The translations under genes and the position numbers were made by a program. From Cryobacterium roopkundense (GTDB lineage: Bacteria; Actinomycetota; Actinomycetes; Actinomycetales; Microbacteriaceae), in the NCBI RefSeq assembly GCF_014200405.1, contig NZ_JACHBQ010000001.1:806001-870000 (forward strand): 64,000 nucleotides of DNA, given 5' to 3'. The notes under the pieces were generated by a model. That model did no database searches. It was not told where the DNA came from and saw only the letters and a list, made by a program, of their open reading frames with translations. Position 1 is the first letter of the stretch. Each line of letters opens with the position of its first letter. This document shows positions 1 through 9,142 of this stretch, one piece after another.

Positions 1-651
1 GAGATTAACCGTGCGAGCCCGAAGACGCAATCCGCCCTCCTCGAGGTGATGGAGGAGGGGCAGGTCACAACGGATGGCGTCACCCACCAGGTGGGCACGC
101 CCTTCATGGTGATCGCCACGCAGAATCCGATCGAACAGGCCGGAACCTACCGGCTGCCCGAGGCGCAGCTCGACCGCTTCATCATGAAGTCGTCGATCGG
201 CTACCCCGACCATGCGTCGATGATCCGCATCCTGGACGGGGCTGGCCATCGCGCCCACGAGGTGACCGTCGCCCCCGTGCTGTCTGCCGAGACGGTCGTC
301 GAGCTCGCGGCCCTGGCCCGCACGGTTTTTGTGGACGCAAGCATCACCGACTATGTGTCCCGGCTGGTCGACGCCACCCGCACGGCGCCGGAAGTGCGCC
401 TCGGAGTGAGCGTTCGAGGCGCACTCGCGCTGATTCGAACGGCGAAGACACGTGCTGCCGCGAACGGGCGGCACTATGTGATTCCCGACGACGTCAAGGT
501 GCTTGCGGAACCCGTGCTCGCCCACCGCCTGCTGCTCGACCCTGAAAGCGAATTCGACGGCGTCACACCCTCGCAGGTTATTGCGCAGATCGTGGTCGAA
601 ACTGCGCCGCCGAGTGAACGGCAGCATACGCCCGACGCTGCTCATGTCTGA
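1..651 (+). CDS. MoxR-family AAA+ ATPase, C-terminal part
   Basis: This is the C-terminal part of a MoxR-type AAA+ ATPase; the reading frame is open from base 1, so the start and the Walker A lie outside the window. The visible protein begins at the Walker B region ([10 protein letters not shown]), continues through the sensor-1 stretch ([24 protein letters not shown]), and ends in the helical lid with the [17 protein letters not shown] segment typical of MoxR. MoxR ATPases act as chaperones that assemble or activate partner proteins, usually together with DUF58 proteins. The stop overlaps the next start by 8 bp, so translation is probably coupled to the DUF58 gene. Family assignment is firm; the client is unknown. 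Confidence 0.95.
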   Translation, partial: EINRASPKTQSALLEVMEEGQVTTDGVTHQVGTPFMVIATQNPIEQAGTYRLPEAQLDRFIMKSSIGYPDHASMIRILDGAGHRAHEVTVAPVLSAETVVELAALARTVFVDASITDYVSRLVDATRTAPEVRLGVSVRGALALIRTAKTRAAANGRHYVIPDDVKVLAEPVLAHRLLLDPESEFDGVTPSQVIAQIVVETAPPSERQHTPDAAHV

Positions 652-1969
652 TACCGTCACGCGCACTCGCGGCGTCGAGTCGTTCGCGCGGAGCGAGGGA
701 CGGATGGCCGCTGCTCTCGGCGCGGTGCTGGAGCACTCCAGACTCGCTCGCTCGGGCGTCGCCCGTGCGCTGCGGATCACGGCTTCGGTCGTCACCCCCC
801 TCGGCTGGAGCATGGCAGCGACAGTTCTAGCAGCGTTCCTCGGAGGGTACGTCGGCGGTTGGACAGAGCTCGTGGCCATCGCCTGGGCCGGAGTCGTGTT
901 ACTCGGTGCGGCACTCCTGTTCCTGATCGGCCGCGCGCCCTATTCGATCGGGCTGGAGATGAGCGTGCACAGAGTCGTGGTCGGCGAACGAGCCACCGCT
1001 ATCGTGCGCGTGCACAATTCCTCCCGGCGCCGGTTACCGGGCGTGAGCGTCGAGGTACCCGTCGGTGCCGGGTTGGTGGCCGTCGACATGCCGGGCCTGC
1101 GCCGGTCGGCGAGCTTCGTGGATGACCTTGGGGTGCCCACCCGCCGCCGCGGCGTGGTGGTCGTCGGCCCGGTGCGTACAGTCCGCGGCGACCCGATCGG
1201 TCTCGTTCGCAAGGAACGCGTGTGGGCCGACCGAACCGAACTCTTCGTGCACCCGCGCACCATCTCGATTCCCAGCATGAGCACGGGACTGATCCGTGAT
1301 CTCGAGGGCAACCCCACCCGGGACCTCACCACCAATGACGTGTCCTTCAACTCGCTGCGCGAGTATGTTCCCGGCGACGAGCGCCGCAGCATCCACTGGA
1401 AGAGCACGGCCAAGACCGGCACCCTCATGGTGCGCCAGTTCGAGGAAACCCGGCGCAGCCACCTGATGGTCGTGTTAAGTCTTCGCACTGGGGATTTCGA
1501 AACGGATGACGAATTCGAGTTGGCCGTGAGCGTTGCCGGTTCCCTCGGGGTGCGGGCCATCCGCGACGGTCGCACCGTCTCCGTCGTGGTGAGCGCCCTC
1601 ACGCCCACCGTCGCGCGGCGTCGGACGCCGGCGCTGCGGTCATTGAACACCGTGACGCGCCCCCGGCTGCTCGACGACCTGAGCACTATAGAACCGGTCG
1701 ACCACGCGTTGGGCCTCGCCGACTTGGCGGGGTTGGCATCGGACAGCGTGACGGGAATCTCGGTTGCCTTCCTCGTCTGCGGCTCGACTCCGACGTCACG
1801 GGAGCTCAGGGCGGCCGCGAGTCGTTTCTCGACCGGGGTGGAGGTCGTTGCTGTCATCTGCGAGCCCGACGCGGCGCCGAGCCTGCGCCGCGTCGGCGAG
1901 CTGAGCGTTCTCACCGTCGGCTTTCTTGACGACCTGCAGAAGAGCCTCGCACGATCGAAGGCCGCATGA
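644..1969 (+). CDS. DUF58 domain membrane protein
   Basis: This encodes about 441 residues. Two hydrophobic segments near residues 45-95 ([16 protein letters not shown] and [21 protein letters not shown]) are followed by a beta-rich soluble part with the DUF58 signature around [20 protein letters not shown] and a vWA-like C-terminal half ([16 protein letters not shown]). An upstream in-frame ATG exists at 503, but the ATG at 644 inside the moxR stop region fits operon coupling and family length. DUF58 proteins are the usual partners of MoxR ATPases; the molecular role is not established. It overlaps the next gene by 4 bp (ATGA). Confidence 0.92.
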   Translation: MSDTVTRTRGVESFARSEGRMAAALGAVLEHSRLARSGVARALRITASVVTPLGWSMAATVLAAFLGGYVGGWTELVAIAWAGVVLLGAALLFLIGRAPYSIGLEMSVHRVVVGERATAIVRVHNSSRRRLPGVSVEVPVGAGLVAVDMPGLRRSASFVDDLGVPTRRRGVVVVGPVRTVRGDPIGLVRKERVWADRTELFVHPRTISIPSMSTGLIRDLEGNPTRDLTTNDVSFNSLREYVPGDERRSIHWKSTAKTGTLMVRQFEETRRSHLMVVLSLRTGDFETDDEFELAVSVAGSLGVRAIRDGRTVSVVVSALTPTVARRRTPALRSLNTVTRPRLLDDLSTIEPVDHALGLADLAGLASDSVTGISVAFLVCGSTPTSRELRAAASRFSTGVEVVAVICEPDAAPSLRRVGELSVLTVGFLDDLQKSLARSKAA

Positions 1970-4335
1970 GCGGTTCAGTGCAGAGCCGACGGGAGGCCAG
2001 AACCCGCCCCCGCCCCCGGTTGTCGCTCGGTGCCGGGCACACCGTCGCGCTTCTCTTCGCGACGATCGCGGCATGCGTCACGCTGTGGCCCGTCTACCAG
2101 AGCCGCGAATTCATCGTGCTCGTGGGGGCGGCCTTCGCACTCGGTGCCGTGATCGCGGTGGGCGGCGCGCTGTTCCGCTGGCCGGCGTGGCTCGTTATCC
2201 TCGTCACCCTTGCGGGGTTCTTGGTCACGGGTGTGCCGCTCGCCGTTCCCGGTCGCGCGGTCGACGGACTCTGGCCGTCAGTACCGGGACTGGTTGACCT
2301 GCTGGCAGCAAGTGCCCTGAGTTGGAAGCAGCTCGTCACAATCGTGCTTCCCGTCGGTTCGTACCAGACTTTGCTTGTGCCGGCCCTCATTCTCGTGCTC
2401 GCGTCGACCGTGATCGGTCTCTCGACGGCGCTGCGGGCGCGCACTCCCGAACTTGCCGTCATCGCTCCAGGGATGCTTTTCGTGGCGGGCATCGCACTCG
2501 GGCCGGCCGTGGACTTCTTTCCCCTCCTCAGCGGGCTGGGCTTCTTCCTCACCGTGCTCGTGTGGCTGCTGTGGATGAGGCACGAGCGCAGGGACTCGGC
2601 CCTGCGCCTCGCGGCCGGGGTCCTGGATGCGCCGTCGCGTCCGGCACAGGCTGCGCGCGGCGATTCACTCCACGCGACGGCTCCCGCCGTGCTGAGTGCC
2701 ACCGCGATTCTCCTGACGGCCGCGTCGATCGGCGCACTGGCAGCCGTTGCCGTGCCGGCGCAGGCGGATCGTGACGTGCTTCGAACCCGGGTGCAGCAGC
2801 CCTTCGACCCGCTGGACTACTCCAGCCCCCTCAGCGAATTCCGCAGTTACCTGCAACCGGCCCGTGCCGACGAGCCACTTCTTGAGGTGGAGGGGCTGCC
2901 GCGTGGCGGGCGACTGCGTCTTGCGGCTCTCGACACCTATGACGGGATCGTCTACTCCGTGGGCGATTCAGGCACCCGGAGTGTGTCGGGGGCGTTCACC
3001 CGCCTGCCGTACCGGCTGGACCAGAGTGTCGTGGCGGGGGAGCAGACCACGCTTTCTGTCACCGTCGAGGGCTATACGGGCGTGTGGGTTCCGGGGTCCG
3101 GACAGCTCGAACAGATCGACTTCCGAGGTTCAACCTCCGTCGCTCGCTCGGATTCCTTTTACTACAACGACGCCGGGGCATCCGCTGCGGTGATATCCGG
3201 CCTCACCCGCGGCGACCGTTACGTGAGCGAGTCGGTCACTCCGCTGCCCGTCGCCGACCTCGAAGCGCTGCGTCCGGGTTCGGCAGTTCAGCCGCCTCTC
3301 GGCCTGGTGCCCGATCGCCTGGTGCAGGCCCTGGACGGATACGCGCGCGGGGACGACGCCCCAGGAGTTCGGCTGCGAGACGCCCTCGACGGGCTGGCGC
3401 GCGACGGCTACGTCAGTCACGGAATCGCCTCGGATGAACCGATCAGCCGGTCCGGACATGGCGCCGACCGCATCACGCAGCTGTTCACCGACGTGCCAAT
3501 GATCGGCGATCAGGAGCAGTACGCGGTTGCGGCGGCTCTGATGGCCCGGCAGATCGGCTTCCCTGCTCGGGTCGTGGTGGGCTTCGCGCCCGACCCGGGC
3601 CGTACGGGTGCCGTGCAGGTGACCGGTGCGGACATGTCGGCCTGGATCGAGGTGCAGTCGAGCGAGGGCGCCTGGGTCACGATCGACCCGACACCGATAC
3701 GTCGAGACATACCGCGGAACCAACCCGACGAGCCCACCATTGTGTCGCGCCCGCAGTCAGTGCTGCCCCCGCCCGCTGTTGATACCCCGCAACAGCGCGA
3801 CCCCGAGCCGGCGGAACGCACGGTCGAAGAACCGGCCGTTGGGCTGAGCCCACTGCTTGCCTTCCTGCTCGCGGCGGCGACCGTAGCCGGGTGGACGCTG
3901 CTCGGACTCGCTGTGGCCCTGTCGCCCTTCCTTTTCGTGGTCGCGGCCAAGGCGCGCCGCCGCCGTCTGCGGCGTACCCGGCCCGACCCTCGTGACAGGA
4001 TGAGTGGGGGATGGCATGAATTCGTCGATGCGGCGGCCGACAGCGGCATCGAATTGCCGGTGCGCGCGACGCGGTTAGAGCTGGCCGGCACGGTGTCCGG
4101 CTCGATCCGTGGCACGCACGCCCACGTCCTCGCCGTGGCCGTGGACCGCGCCCTGTTCTCGCCCGATACGACGTCACGTGCCGATTCTGATGCCGCCTGG
4201 GGCGCGGTCGATCACCTCCGTCGTCAGCTCATGGAGGGAAAGAGTCGCTGGGAACGCCTGCGAGCGTTCCTCTCGGTGCGGTCGTTCGGTCGGTATTCTG
4301 GAGGCAGACGCACAAAGGAGGGCCAGCGCTCGTGA
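1966..4335 (+). CDS. TgpA-like membrane protein with a transglutaminase fold lacking catalytic Cys and His
   Basis: This 789-residue protein has a run of N-terminal membrane helices (residues about 25-270, DUF3488/TgpA_N type), an extracellular part, a transglutaminase-like core at about 470-580, one more membrane helix at about 625-660 and a cytoplasmic tail like DUF4129. In TgpA enzymes the core contains a Cys, a His and an Asp. Here the Cys position reads GDQEQYA (Gln516), the His position reads DMSAWIEV (Ser558), and only the Asp remains (TIDPTP, Asp574). The surrounding fold residues (ARVVVGF) are preserved. It is therefore probably a binding or structural pseudoenzyme. It overlaps both neighbours by 4 bp, so it is produced with MoxR/DUF58 and the FHA protein. 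Confidence 0.88.
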   Translation: MSGSVQSRREARTRPRPRLSLGAGHTVALLFATIAACVTLWPVYQSREFIVLVGAAFALGAVIAVGGALFRWPAWLVILVTLAGFLVTGVPLAVPGRAVDGLWPSVPGLVDLLAASALSWKQLVTIVLPVGSYQTLLVPALILVLASTVIGLSTALRARTPELAVIAPGMLFVAGIALGPAVDFFPLLSGLGFFLTVLVWLLWMRHERRDSALRLAAGVLDAPSRPAQAARGDSLHATAPAVLSATAILLTAASIGALAAVAVPAQADRDVLRTRVQQPFDPLDYSSPLSEFRSYLQPARADEPLLEVEGLPRGGRLRLAALDTYDGIVYSVGDSGTRSVSGAFTRLPYRLDQSVVAGEQTTLSVTVEGYTGVWVPGSGQLEQIDFRGSTSVARSDSFYYNDAGASAAVISGLTRGDRYVSESVTPLPVADLEALRPGSAVQPPLGLVPDRLVQALDGYARGDDAPGVRLRDALDGLARDGYVSHGIASDEPISRSGHGADRITQLFTDVPMIGDQEQYAVAAALMARQIGFPARVVVGFAPDPGRTGAVQVTGADMSAWIEVQSSEGAWVTIDPTPIRRDIPRNQPDEPTIVSRPQSVLPPPAVDTPQQRDPEPAERTVEEPAVGLSPLLAFLLAAATVAGWTLLGLAVALSPFLFVVAAKARRRRLRRTRPDPRDRMSGGWHEFVDAAADSGIELPVRATRLELAGTVSGSIRGTHAHVLAVAVDRALFSPDTTSRADSDAAWGAVDHLRRQLMEGKSRWERLRAFLSVRSFGRYSGGRRTKEGQRS

Positions 4336-4919
4336 AGTGTCAGATTTGTGGGGCGATGCTCCCCACGGGAGCCATGTTCTGCGGCGAATGCGGAAGCTCC
4401 AGCACCGCGACCCCACTCACTCGCAAGCGTCCCGACCCGCGACCGAGCGACACGACGATCATCGAGCCGCTGCTGCCCCGGCGGCCCGCCGTGATCTCGG
4501 TTCCCATCCAGACGGGGCCGCCCGCCGCGCCGCCCGCCGTCTCGGTGCCCGCCGTGCCGATGTCCGCCGTTACGGAGGGCCCGCCCTTCGCGCCGGCCGG
4601 TTTTGTGCTGCAATTCAGCACCGGCGAGACTGTCTCCGTTCGTGGGACCGGGCTCATCGGTCGCCGCCCGATGCCGCAACCCGGGGAAACGTTCGACCAG
4701 CTGCTGACCGTAGCGGATGTCGGCCTGTCGGTTTCCAAGACGCACCTCGAATTCGGCCAATACGACGGCGAATTCTGGGTGAGTGACCGATTTTCGGGCA
4801 ATGGCACTGTGCTCCGGCGTCCGAACGAGGGTCCGGTGCGTTGTGAGCCCGGTCGTCGCTACATGGTGGCCCGTCGCTCCCGCATCGAGATCGCCGATCA
4901 GTACCTCACGGTGAACTGA
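4332..4919 (+). CDS. zinc-ribbon and FHA domain protein
   Basis: The protein has 195 residues. The first 25 residues form a zinc ribbon (CQIC and CGEC, four cysteines), followed by a Pro/Ala-rich linker at about 30-85 and an FHA domain at about 95-185 (LIGRRP, SVSKTH, SGNGT). FHA domains bind phosphothreonine peptides, so the protein is a likely substrate or adaptor for a Ser/Thr kinase. The start is GTG, preceded by a strong AAGGAGG about 10 nt upstream, and it overlaps the previous stop by 4 bp. The position between the transglutaminase-like gene and an FtsK/EccC ATPase suggests it links kinase signalling to that apparatus; this last point is inference. Confidence 0.9.
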   Translation: MKCQICGAMLPTGAMFCGECGSSSTATPLTRKRPDPRPSDTTIIEPLLPRRPAVISVPIQTGPPAAPPAVSVPAVPMSAVTEGPPFAPAGFVLQFSTGETVSVRGTGLIGRRPMPQPGETFDQLLTVADVGLSVSKTHLEFGQYDGEFWVSDRFSGNGTVLRRPNEGPVRCEPGRRYMVARRSRIEIADQYLTVN

Positions 4920-5010
4920 GCCACTCCTCCACCGGGATTGCCGCAGGAACGTGCTGCACAGTTCGGCAGACGCCGAACACGGAAGCGCCCCGGCGTGGTG
5001 TGCTGGTCGG

Positions 5011-7938
5011 GTGATTCTCACCGATGAACCCCTCAGCCTGCCGATCAGGGCGGTGCCACCGCCACCGGCGGCCTTTCCATTGCTCGTGACACTCGCGCCA
5101 CTCGTGGCGGCGGCGGCGATCTGGTTCGTCACGGGCTCGGCCTTTGCGCTGATCTTCGCGGTGCTGAGCCCCGTGATCGCCGTCGCGAGCATGTGTGACA
5201 CGCGGCGTAGCCAGAGAAAGCGCGGCGCGGCAGAGCGTGCGACATATGACGAGGGCATCCGGGTGCTGCGGTCGAGCGTGACCGAACGCCATGACCTGCT
5301 GCGCAGAACGCTCAGAACGCGCACCCCGTCGGTCAAGACAATCCTGGCCGAACCGACCGGTGCCGGTCGCTGGCGGGATACCGCGCCGACGGTTATCACC
5401 CTGGGTCTCGGATGCGTGCGCAGCGATCTGCGCATCGCTGGCCCCGCCGAGTCGGCTGAGCATCGGGAGCTTCGACTCTGGGCGGGCACCCTGACGGACG
5501 CCCCCATCGCCGTGGACGCTCGTGCCGGCGTCGGAATCGTTGGACCGGAAGCGTTGACGAGGGCGCTTGCGCGAGGAATCGTCGTGCAACTGTGCTTCGC
5601 ATCGCCGCCAACCGATGTCGCGATCCGGAGCGTGCCTGAGAGCTGGGCGTGGAGTGCGGGCCTGCCACATACTCTCAGCGGCCGGTGCGAGGCCATCGTG
5701 GTCCGGGAATGCGGGCGGCCTTCTGTCGGTGCCGTCCAGTCACCAGCTCGGCTTGATCATCGCGAAACGAGCACGACCATGACGATCACGACCGCCGAGC
5801 GGTTGGAAGACCTTCCCCCGGGGTGCGGCACGGTCGTGCGTGTAGACGGCCCGCATCGCGCCACCGTACTGGCGTCAGCGGTGCACGCGGGCGGGCTTGA
5901 ATTTCAACCGGAACTCGTGTCGGCCGAGGAGGCTGCCCGCTTCGCCGCCGAGGCCCGGCAACAGGCGCGTGGCGCCGGCCTGCTCGCAAGCGGCCCGTCT
6001 CTGCCACGCTCGCTCGCCTTCTCCGAACTGACGTTCCCCGCCGCAGGTGACGCGAGTGGGGGAGCACCCGCCGGGCTCTCGTGCGTGCTCGGGCGTGGTG
6101 AGAGCGGGGACGTGCACGTCGACCTCGTGCGGGCGGGACCGCACGCAGTCATAGGCGGCACGACAGGCAGTGGAAAGAGTGAGCTGCTCATCACCTGGGT
6201 GACCTCGATCGCCGGCGCGTACTCGCCGGCCCAGGTCACCTTTCTCCTCGTGGATTTCAAAGGCGGCGTCGCCTTCCGACCGTTGTCGGCCCTGCCGCAC
6301 TGTGTGGGGCTGATCACCGACCTCGACGCCGAGGCGGCGGCCCGAACGCTGGCGAGCCTGTCGGCCGAGCTGCGGTATCGAGAGCGTATCCTGCGGGCTG
6401 CGCAAGCCACCGACGTGGCGGACCCGCGAGTGGCCTCAGGGCCAACCCCGCTGCCGCGTCTAGTCATCGTGGTGGACGAGTTCGCCACCATGATCAACGT
6501 ATTCCCCCAGCTGCATGCGCTCTTCGTCGACGTCGCGGCGCGGGGCCGATCTTTGGGCATGCACCTGATTCTCTGCACCCAACGGCCGGCTGGCGTGGTG
6601 CGCGACGCACTACTGGCAAATTGCAGCCTGCGGGTTTCGCTCCGGGTGAACAATGCCGCCGACAGCCAGGCCGTGATCGGAACGGATGCCGCGGCCCAGT
6701 TGAGTGCAGAGATCCCCGGGCGCTGCCTGATCGCCGCCGCCTCGGAAGAGCCCCGGCTGTGCCAGGTTGCCACCGCCGAAGAGGTCGACATTCGGGCCGC
6801 CAGCGACAGGGCCGAACCGGCGATGACCGGGAGCAGCTCACACGTCAGGCGCCCGTGGCTGGATCCGCTCCCGCCGCTCGTGACGGGCAGCGACCTAGCC
6901 GGGATCGATGACGAGAACGGTGACGGCTTATTGCTTGGGCTGCTCGATGAGCCGGAACGGCAACGCTACAGGGTGGCACGTTGGAACCCGGCCACAGACG
7001 GTCACCTGCTCGTGGTGGGCGGTGCCCGCTCCGGCAAGTCGACTCTGCTCCAGAGCCTCGCGACTGATACGCGGTGCACTCTCATCCCGGCGGACGTGGA
7101 AGGAACGTGGGATGCCCTCGCACGGGCTTGCCGCCGACTCGAGTCCGTCGGCCCGGTCGTGGGCGACCCCGTGCCCGCGCAACCGCGTGTCCTCCTGCTC
7201 GACGACCTGGATGCGGTCTGTGCGCGCTGGGATCCCGAGCATCGCATGGACGCCCTGGACATGCTCACCACCCTGCTGCGCGACGGCCCCGCGGCACAGC
7301 TGTTCGTCGTCGTGTGCGTCCAACGCCTTGTCGGGGCTCTGCAACACCTCACCGCCACCTGCGAGAACGTGCTGATTCTGCGTGTGCCGAACGCGGCGGA
7401 GCACCAGGCGGCGGGTGGCACCGCTGCCCAGTTCGATGCCACACTGCCACCCGGCGGCGGCCGCTGGCGGGGGCTGCGCGTGCAACTACTCTGCCCGGAC
7501 GTCAGGGCTGCGGTGCCCACAAGGCAAGCGCCGCCCGCGGCGGGTCCGGAACCGCTGCATCCGCTGTTGGTGGTCACCCGTGCGTCTGCCGGAGCCGCCG
7601 CGCGGTGGCGCTCGGCCGGCGGGGGCAACAACCAGATCGTCGATCTCACCGGAAAACCGGTGCTCTCCGGTGGAGAACGGCTGGAGGTAACGGCTGGCGG
7701 CGGCGCCGTCATCGTCCTGGGGGACGCCGAGGCCTGGCAGACTCAGTGGGCCGTTCTGGCCGCCCTGCGCACGCGGGCCACGCTCGTGTTCGAGGGCAGC
7801 AGCCTCGCAGACTTTCGGGTCGTTTCACGTCGCAGGGAACTGCCCCCTCCTCTTGCGCCTGGTCGGGGGCACGTGTGGGCCCTGCACCCGGACGGCACGG
7901 TCACCCGGGCTTCGCTGCCGGGCGGGCCGGTCGTCTGA
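5011..7938 (+). CDS. FtsK/SpoIIIE-type (EccC-like) membrane ATPase
   Basis: This is a large P-loop ATPase of about 975 residues. Two close membrane helices at about 18-58 are followed by soluble domains. The first FtsK/SpoIIIE domain has Walker A GTTGSGKS (about 383-390) and Walker B VIVVDEF (acidic pair about 489-490). The second has Walker A GGARSGKS (about 670) and Walker B VLLLDDLD (about 731). The C-terminal 150 residues look like a degenerate third domain with no P-loop. This layout resembles EccC of type VII secretion, but no WXG100 substrate, EccB, EccD or mycosin is in the window. The GTG at 5011 was chosen because it begins just before the membrane helices; GTG at 4951 is an alternative. 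Neither has a clear ribosome site. Confidence 0.85.
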   Translation: MILTDEPLSLPIRAVPPPPAAFPLLVTLAPLVAAAAIWFVTGSAFALIFAVLSPVIAVASMCDTRRSQRKRGAAERATYDEGIRVLRSSVTERHDLLRRTLRTRTPSVKTILAEPTGAGRWRDTAPTVITLGLGCVRSDLRIAGPAESAEHRELRLWAGTLTDAPIAVDARAGVGIVGPEALTRALARGIVVQLCFASPPTDVAIRSVPESWAWSAGLPHTLSGRCEAIVVRECGRPSVGAVQSPARLDHRETSTTMTITTAERLEDLPPGCGTVVRVDGPHRATVLASAVHAGGLEFQPELVSAEEAARFAAEARQQARGAGLLASGPSLPRSLAFSELTFPAAGDASGGAPAGLSCVLGRGESGDVHVDLVRAGPHAVIGGTTGSGKSELLITWVTSIAGAYSPAQVTFLLVDFKGGVAFRPLSALPHCVGLITDLDAEAAARTLASLSAELRYRERILRAAQATDVADPRVASGPTPLPRLVIVVDEFATMINVFPQLHALFVDVAARGRSLGMHLILCTQRPAGVVRDALLANCSLRVSLRVNNAADSQAVIGTDAAAQLSAEIPGRCLIAAASEEPRLCQVATAEEVDIRAASDRAEPAMTGSSSHVRRPWLDPLPPLVTGSDLAGIDDENGDGLLLGLLDEPERQRYRVARWNPATDGHLLVVGGARSGKSTLLQSLATDTRCTLIPADVEGTWDALARACRRLESVGPVVGDPVPAQPRVLLLDDLDAVCARWDPEHRMDALDMLTTLLRDGPAAQLFVVVCVQRLVGALQHLTATCENVLILRVPNAAEHQAAGGTAAQFDATLPPGGGRWRGLRVQLLCPDVRAAVPTRQAPPAAGPEPLHPLLVVTRASAGAAARWRSAGGGNNQIVDLTGKPVLSGGERLEVTAGGGAVIVLGDAEAWQTQWAVLAALRTRATLVFEGSSLADFRVVSRRRELPPPLAPGRGHVWALHPDGTVTRASLPGGPVV

Positions 7939-7939
7939 G

Positions 7940-9055
7940 CTAGGTCAGGACGTCCGCCACCGCCCGATGTTCGAGGCCGTGCGCGCTCGCCACCGGGGCG
8001 CTCACGAGCATGCCCGCGTGCGTATTGAGCCCCTCGGCCAGTGGAGCATTCGAGCGCAGCGCGTCCCTCCAGCCGAGGGTCGCGATGGATCGAACGTAGG
8101 GGAGCGTCGCGTTTGTCAACGCGTACGTGGAGGTGTTGGGAACGGCTCCGGGCATGTTCGCAACGCAGTAGAACAGCGACTGGTGCACGGTGAAGGTGGG
8201 GTCGGCGTGGGTCGTCGGACGGGAGTCGGCGAAACATCCGCCTTGGTCAACCGCGATGTCCACGAGCACGCTGCCGGCTCGCATGCGCGAAACCAGGTCG
8301 TTGCTCACGAGTTTGGGCGCGCGGGCCCCGGGGATGAGCACCGAACCGATCACCATATCGGCTTCCATCACGGCCTTGGCGATTTCGAAACTGTTCGAGG
8401 CGATCGTCTTCACCCGGCCGAAGTACAGGGCATCGAGCTCGCGCAGGCGAAACAGGTTGGTGTCCAGCACGGTCACGTCGGCACCGAGTCCGAGGGAGAC
8501 CTGCATGGCGGCCGTGCCGGCGACCCCGCCGCCGAGAATCGTGATCCTGGCCGGGTGGGTGCCCGGAACGCCGGGTACGAGCAGGCCGGGACCGCCGTTT
8601 GGCTTGAGCATGACGTTGGCGCCCACGATGGGAGCGAGTCGGCCCGCGACCTCGCTCATGGGAGCGAGCAACGGGAGTGCCCGGGACGGAAGCTGCACTG
8701 TCTCGTAGGCGATCGCGGTGACGCCGGCCGCGAGCAGGGCGTGGGTGAGTTCGGGTTCCGCGGCCAGGTGCAGGTAGGTGAAGAGCACGAGGTCGGAGCG
8801 AAAGTAGGAATACTCGCTCTGCACAGGTTCCTTCACCTTGAGCAGCAGGTCGGCCGCGGCCCAGGTGCTCGCGGCGTCCGGCATGATCGTGGCACCCGCG
8901 GCAATGTAGGCCTCGTCGGGGATCGTCGATCCGACTCCGGCGCCGGCCTGGATGAGTACCTCGTGTCCGTTCGAGATGAGTTCGTGCACGCCGGCGGGTG
9001 TGATGGCCACCCGAAACTCGTTGTTCTTGACCTCGGTGGGAATCGCGACCTTCAT
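7940..9055 (-). CDS. ald: alanine dehydrogenase
   Basis: This 371-residue enzyme catalyses reversible NAD-dependent oxidative deamination of L-alanine to pyruvate and ammonia. The N-terminus MKVAIPTEVKNNEFRVA is diagnostic of Ald/PntAA proteins, the substrate-site region LLLKVKEP and the Rossmann motif LGGGVAGTAA are present, and DIAVDQGG matches the C-terminal NAD region. The ATG at 9055 has AAGGAG spaced 5 nt upstream; an in-frame ATG 12 codons earlier is less likely. It is convergent with the EccC-like gene with a single base between the two stop codons, leaving no room for a separate terminator. Confidence 0.96.
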   Translation of the reverse strand: MKVAIPTEVKNNEFRVAITPAGVHELISNGHEVLIQAGAGVGSTIPDEAYIAAGATIMPDAASTWAAADLLLKVKEPVQSEYSYFRSDLVLFTYLHLAAEPELTHALLAAGVTAIAYETVQLPSRALPLLAPMSEVAGRLAPIVGANVMLKPNGGPGLLVPGVPGTHPARITILGGGVAGTAAMQVSLGLGADVTVLDTNLFRLRELDALYFGRVKTIASNSFEIAKAVMEADMVIGSVLIPGARAPKLVSNDLVSRMRAGSVLVDIAVDQGGCFADSRPTTHADPTFTVHQSLFYCVANMPGAVPNTSTYALTNATLPYVRSIATLGWRDALRSNAPLAEGLNTHAGMLVSAPVASAHGLEHRAVADVLT

Positions 9056-9130
9056 GGTGCTCCTTGTGGGCCCGGCATCGCCGTGGAACAACGCTGTTCC
9101 TGCCTATGACAAGGCTAGCCCTGCCGCCGG

Positions 9131-9136
9131 TATTCT
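9131..9136 (+). promoter_or_regulatory. -10 box (TATTCT) for leaderless dagK-like gene
   Basis: TATTCT lies 6 nt before the ATG at 9143. That spacing places the transcription start at the start codon itself, as in leaderless actinobacterial mRNAs; no Shine-Dalgarno sequence is needed. Confidence 0.55.
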
Positions 9137-9142
9137 CGGAGT

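Noticed and set aside
4224..5696. A 490-codon minus-strand frame across the FHA gene and the EccC-like start
   Set aside because: It is low-complexity and opposite two well-supported genes.
5011..7938. A complete type VII secretion system
   Set aside because: Only an EccC-like ATPase is present; no WXG100, EccB, EccD, EccE or mycosin was seen, so the system was not called.
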